NCBI GenBank assembly: GCA_947505245.1
Contig: CANNIZ010000027.1
Span: forward strand, 1-55,880
Direction of reading: 5' to 3'
Length of the DNA: 55,880 nucleotides
DNA from: Pseudomonadota bacterium
Lineage (GTDB): Bacteria; Myxococcota_A; UBA796; GCA-2862545
Numbering within the stretch: position 1 is the stretch's first letter; every line of letters starts with the position of its first letter. The notes below the pieces were generated by a model that was given only the letters and a program-made list of their open reading frames with translations, had not been told where the DNA came from and made no database searches. This document shows, in pieces, positions 55,845-55,880 of the stretch. The position numbers and the translations under genes are program-made.

Positions 55845-55880
55845 ATGTCTGCAATGGTCGAGATCATGGACGCGCTGGGC
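55845..55880 (+). CDS. Possible start of a gene cut by the window end
   Basis: An ATG at 55845 is preceded by a GGGGGCGG stretch. Twelve codons (MSAMVEIMDALG) are open to the edge. This is too short to identify. The 116 bp before it (55729-55844) show no gene. Confidence 0.35.
   Translation, partial: MSAMVEIMDALG

Overview
The window is GC-rich, densely coded DNA that looks like a Myxococcota or related deltaproteobacterial-lineage chromosome. The evidence is eukaryotic-like Ser/Thr kinases with PEGA domains, an MglA-type GTPase relative, an Oar-like TonB receptor, many lipoproteins with Asp/Thr/Pro-rich linkers, and MYXO-CTERM-like tails (GCST, hydrophobic segment, Arg run) on two proteases. 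Neighbouring genes very often share ATGA, GTGA or TGATG junctions, so translational coupling is the norm. No rRNA, CRISPR array, phage or plasmid module is visible.

Region by region: 1-4000 carries a kinase-porin unit followed by a second, near-identical kinase N-terminus cut by the window edge. A divergent gene at 4098 encodes a winged-helix/ATPase/TPR regulator; a 14-bp perfect palindrome lies between them. 6.6-11.2 kb holds a five-gene coupled operon (three membrane proteins, response regulator, histidine kinase). 11.3-15.9 kb has a lipoprotein combining a haem motif with copper-monooxygenase motifs, a pentapeptide lipoprotein, a VWA lipoprotein and unknowns. 15.9-20.9 kb has iadA, a TetR regulator, and the operon cyclophilin-gshB-TPR protein. 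20.9-25.4 kb is a coupled secreted-protein operon (unknown, matrixin protease, sulfatase-like lipoprotein). 25.5-30.1 kb is an Oar-like TonB receptor with two lipoproteins.

30.1-35.7 kb: a CCA-enzyme family gene meets a PEGA-like gene at one shared CATG; then come a hydrolase fold that has lost catalytic residues, two small envelope proteins, a lipoprotein zinc protease and tadA. The tadA stop lies inside a tRNA-Ser(CGA) gene. 35.7-37.7 kb is the RNA and repeat region: two tRNA-Ser genes separated by a hairpin array, a RAYT transposase flanked by two direct REP/BIME-like blocks, the small SRP RNA (ffs), and one of two copies of a hairpin element whose stems covary.

37.7-43.8 kb carries DedA and a lipoprotein on plus, and the co-directional run lgt-creatininase-DUF4259-serC-DUF2252 on minus. 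43.9-46.1 kb has a tail-anchored MglA-like protein with a degenerate P-loop, followed after one base by a trypsin without a signal peptide. 46-55.9 kb has an AlkP-superfamily lipoprotein (apparent ATC start), an EF-hand membrane protein, a DMT transporter, a hydrolase, MarR and four unknown genes, one with an apparent ATT start.

The most interesting points are the RAYT/BIME unit, the covarying repeat, the MglA-like/trypsin junction with a possible +1 frameshift, the two AUN-initiated lipoprotein genes, the tadA/tRNA overlap and the five-gene sensor operon. All functional statements rest on motifs read by eye; no database search was run.
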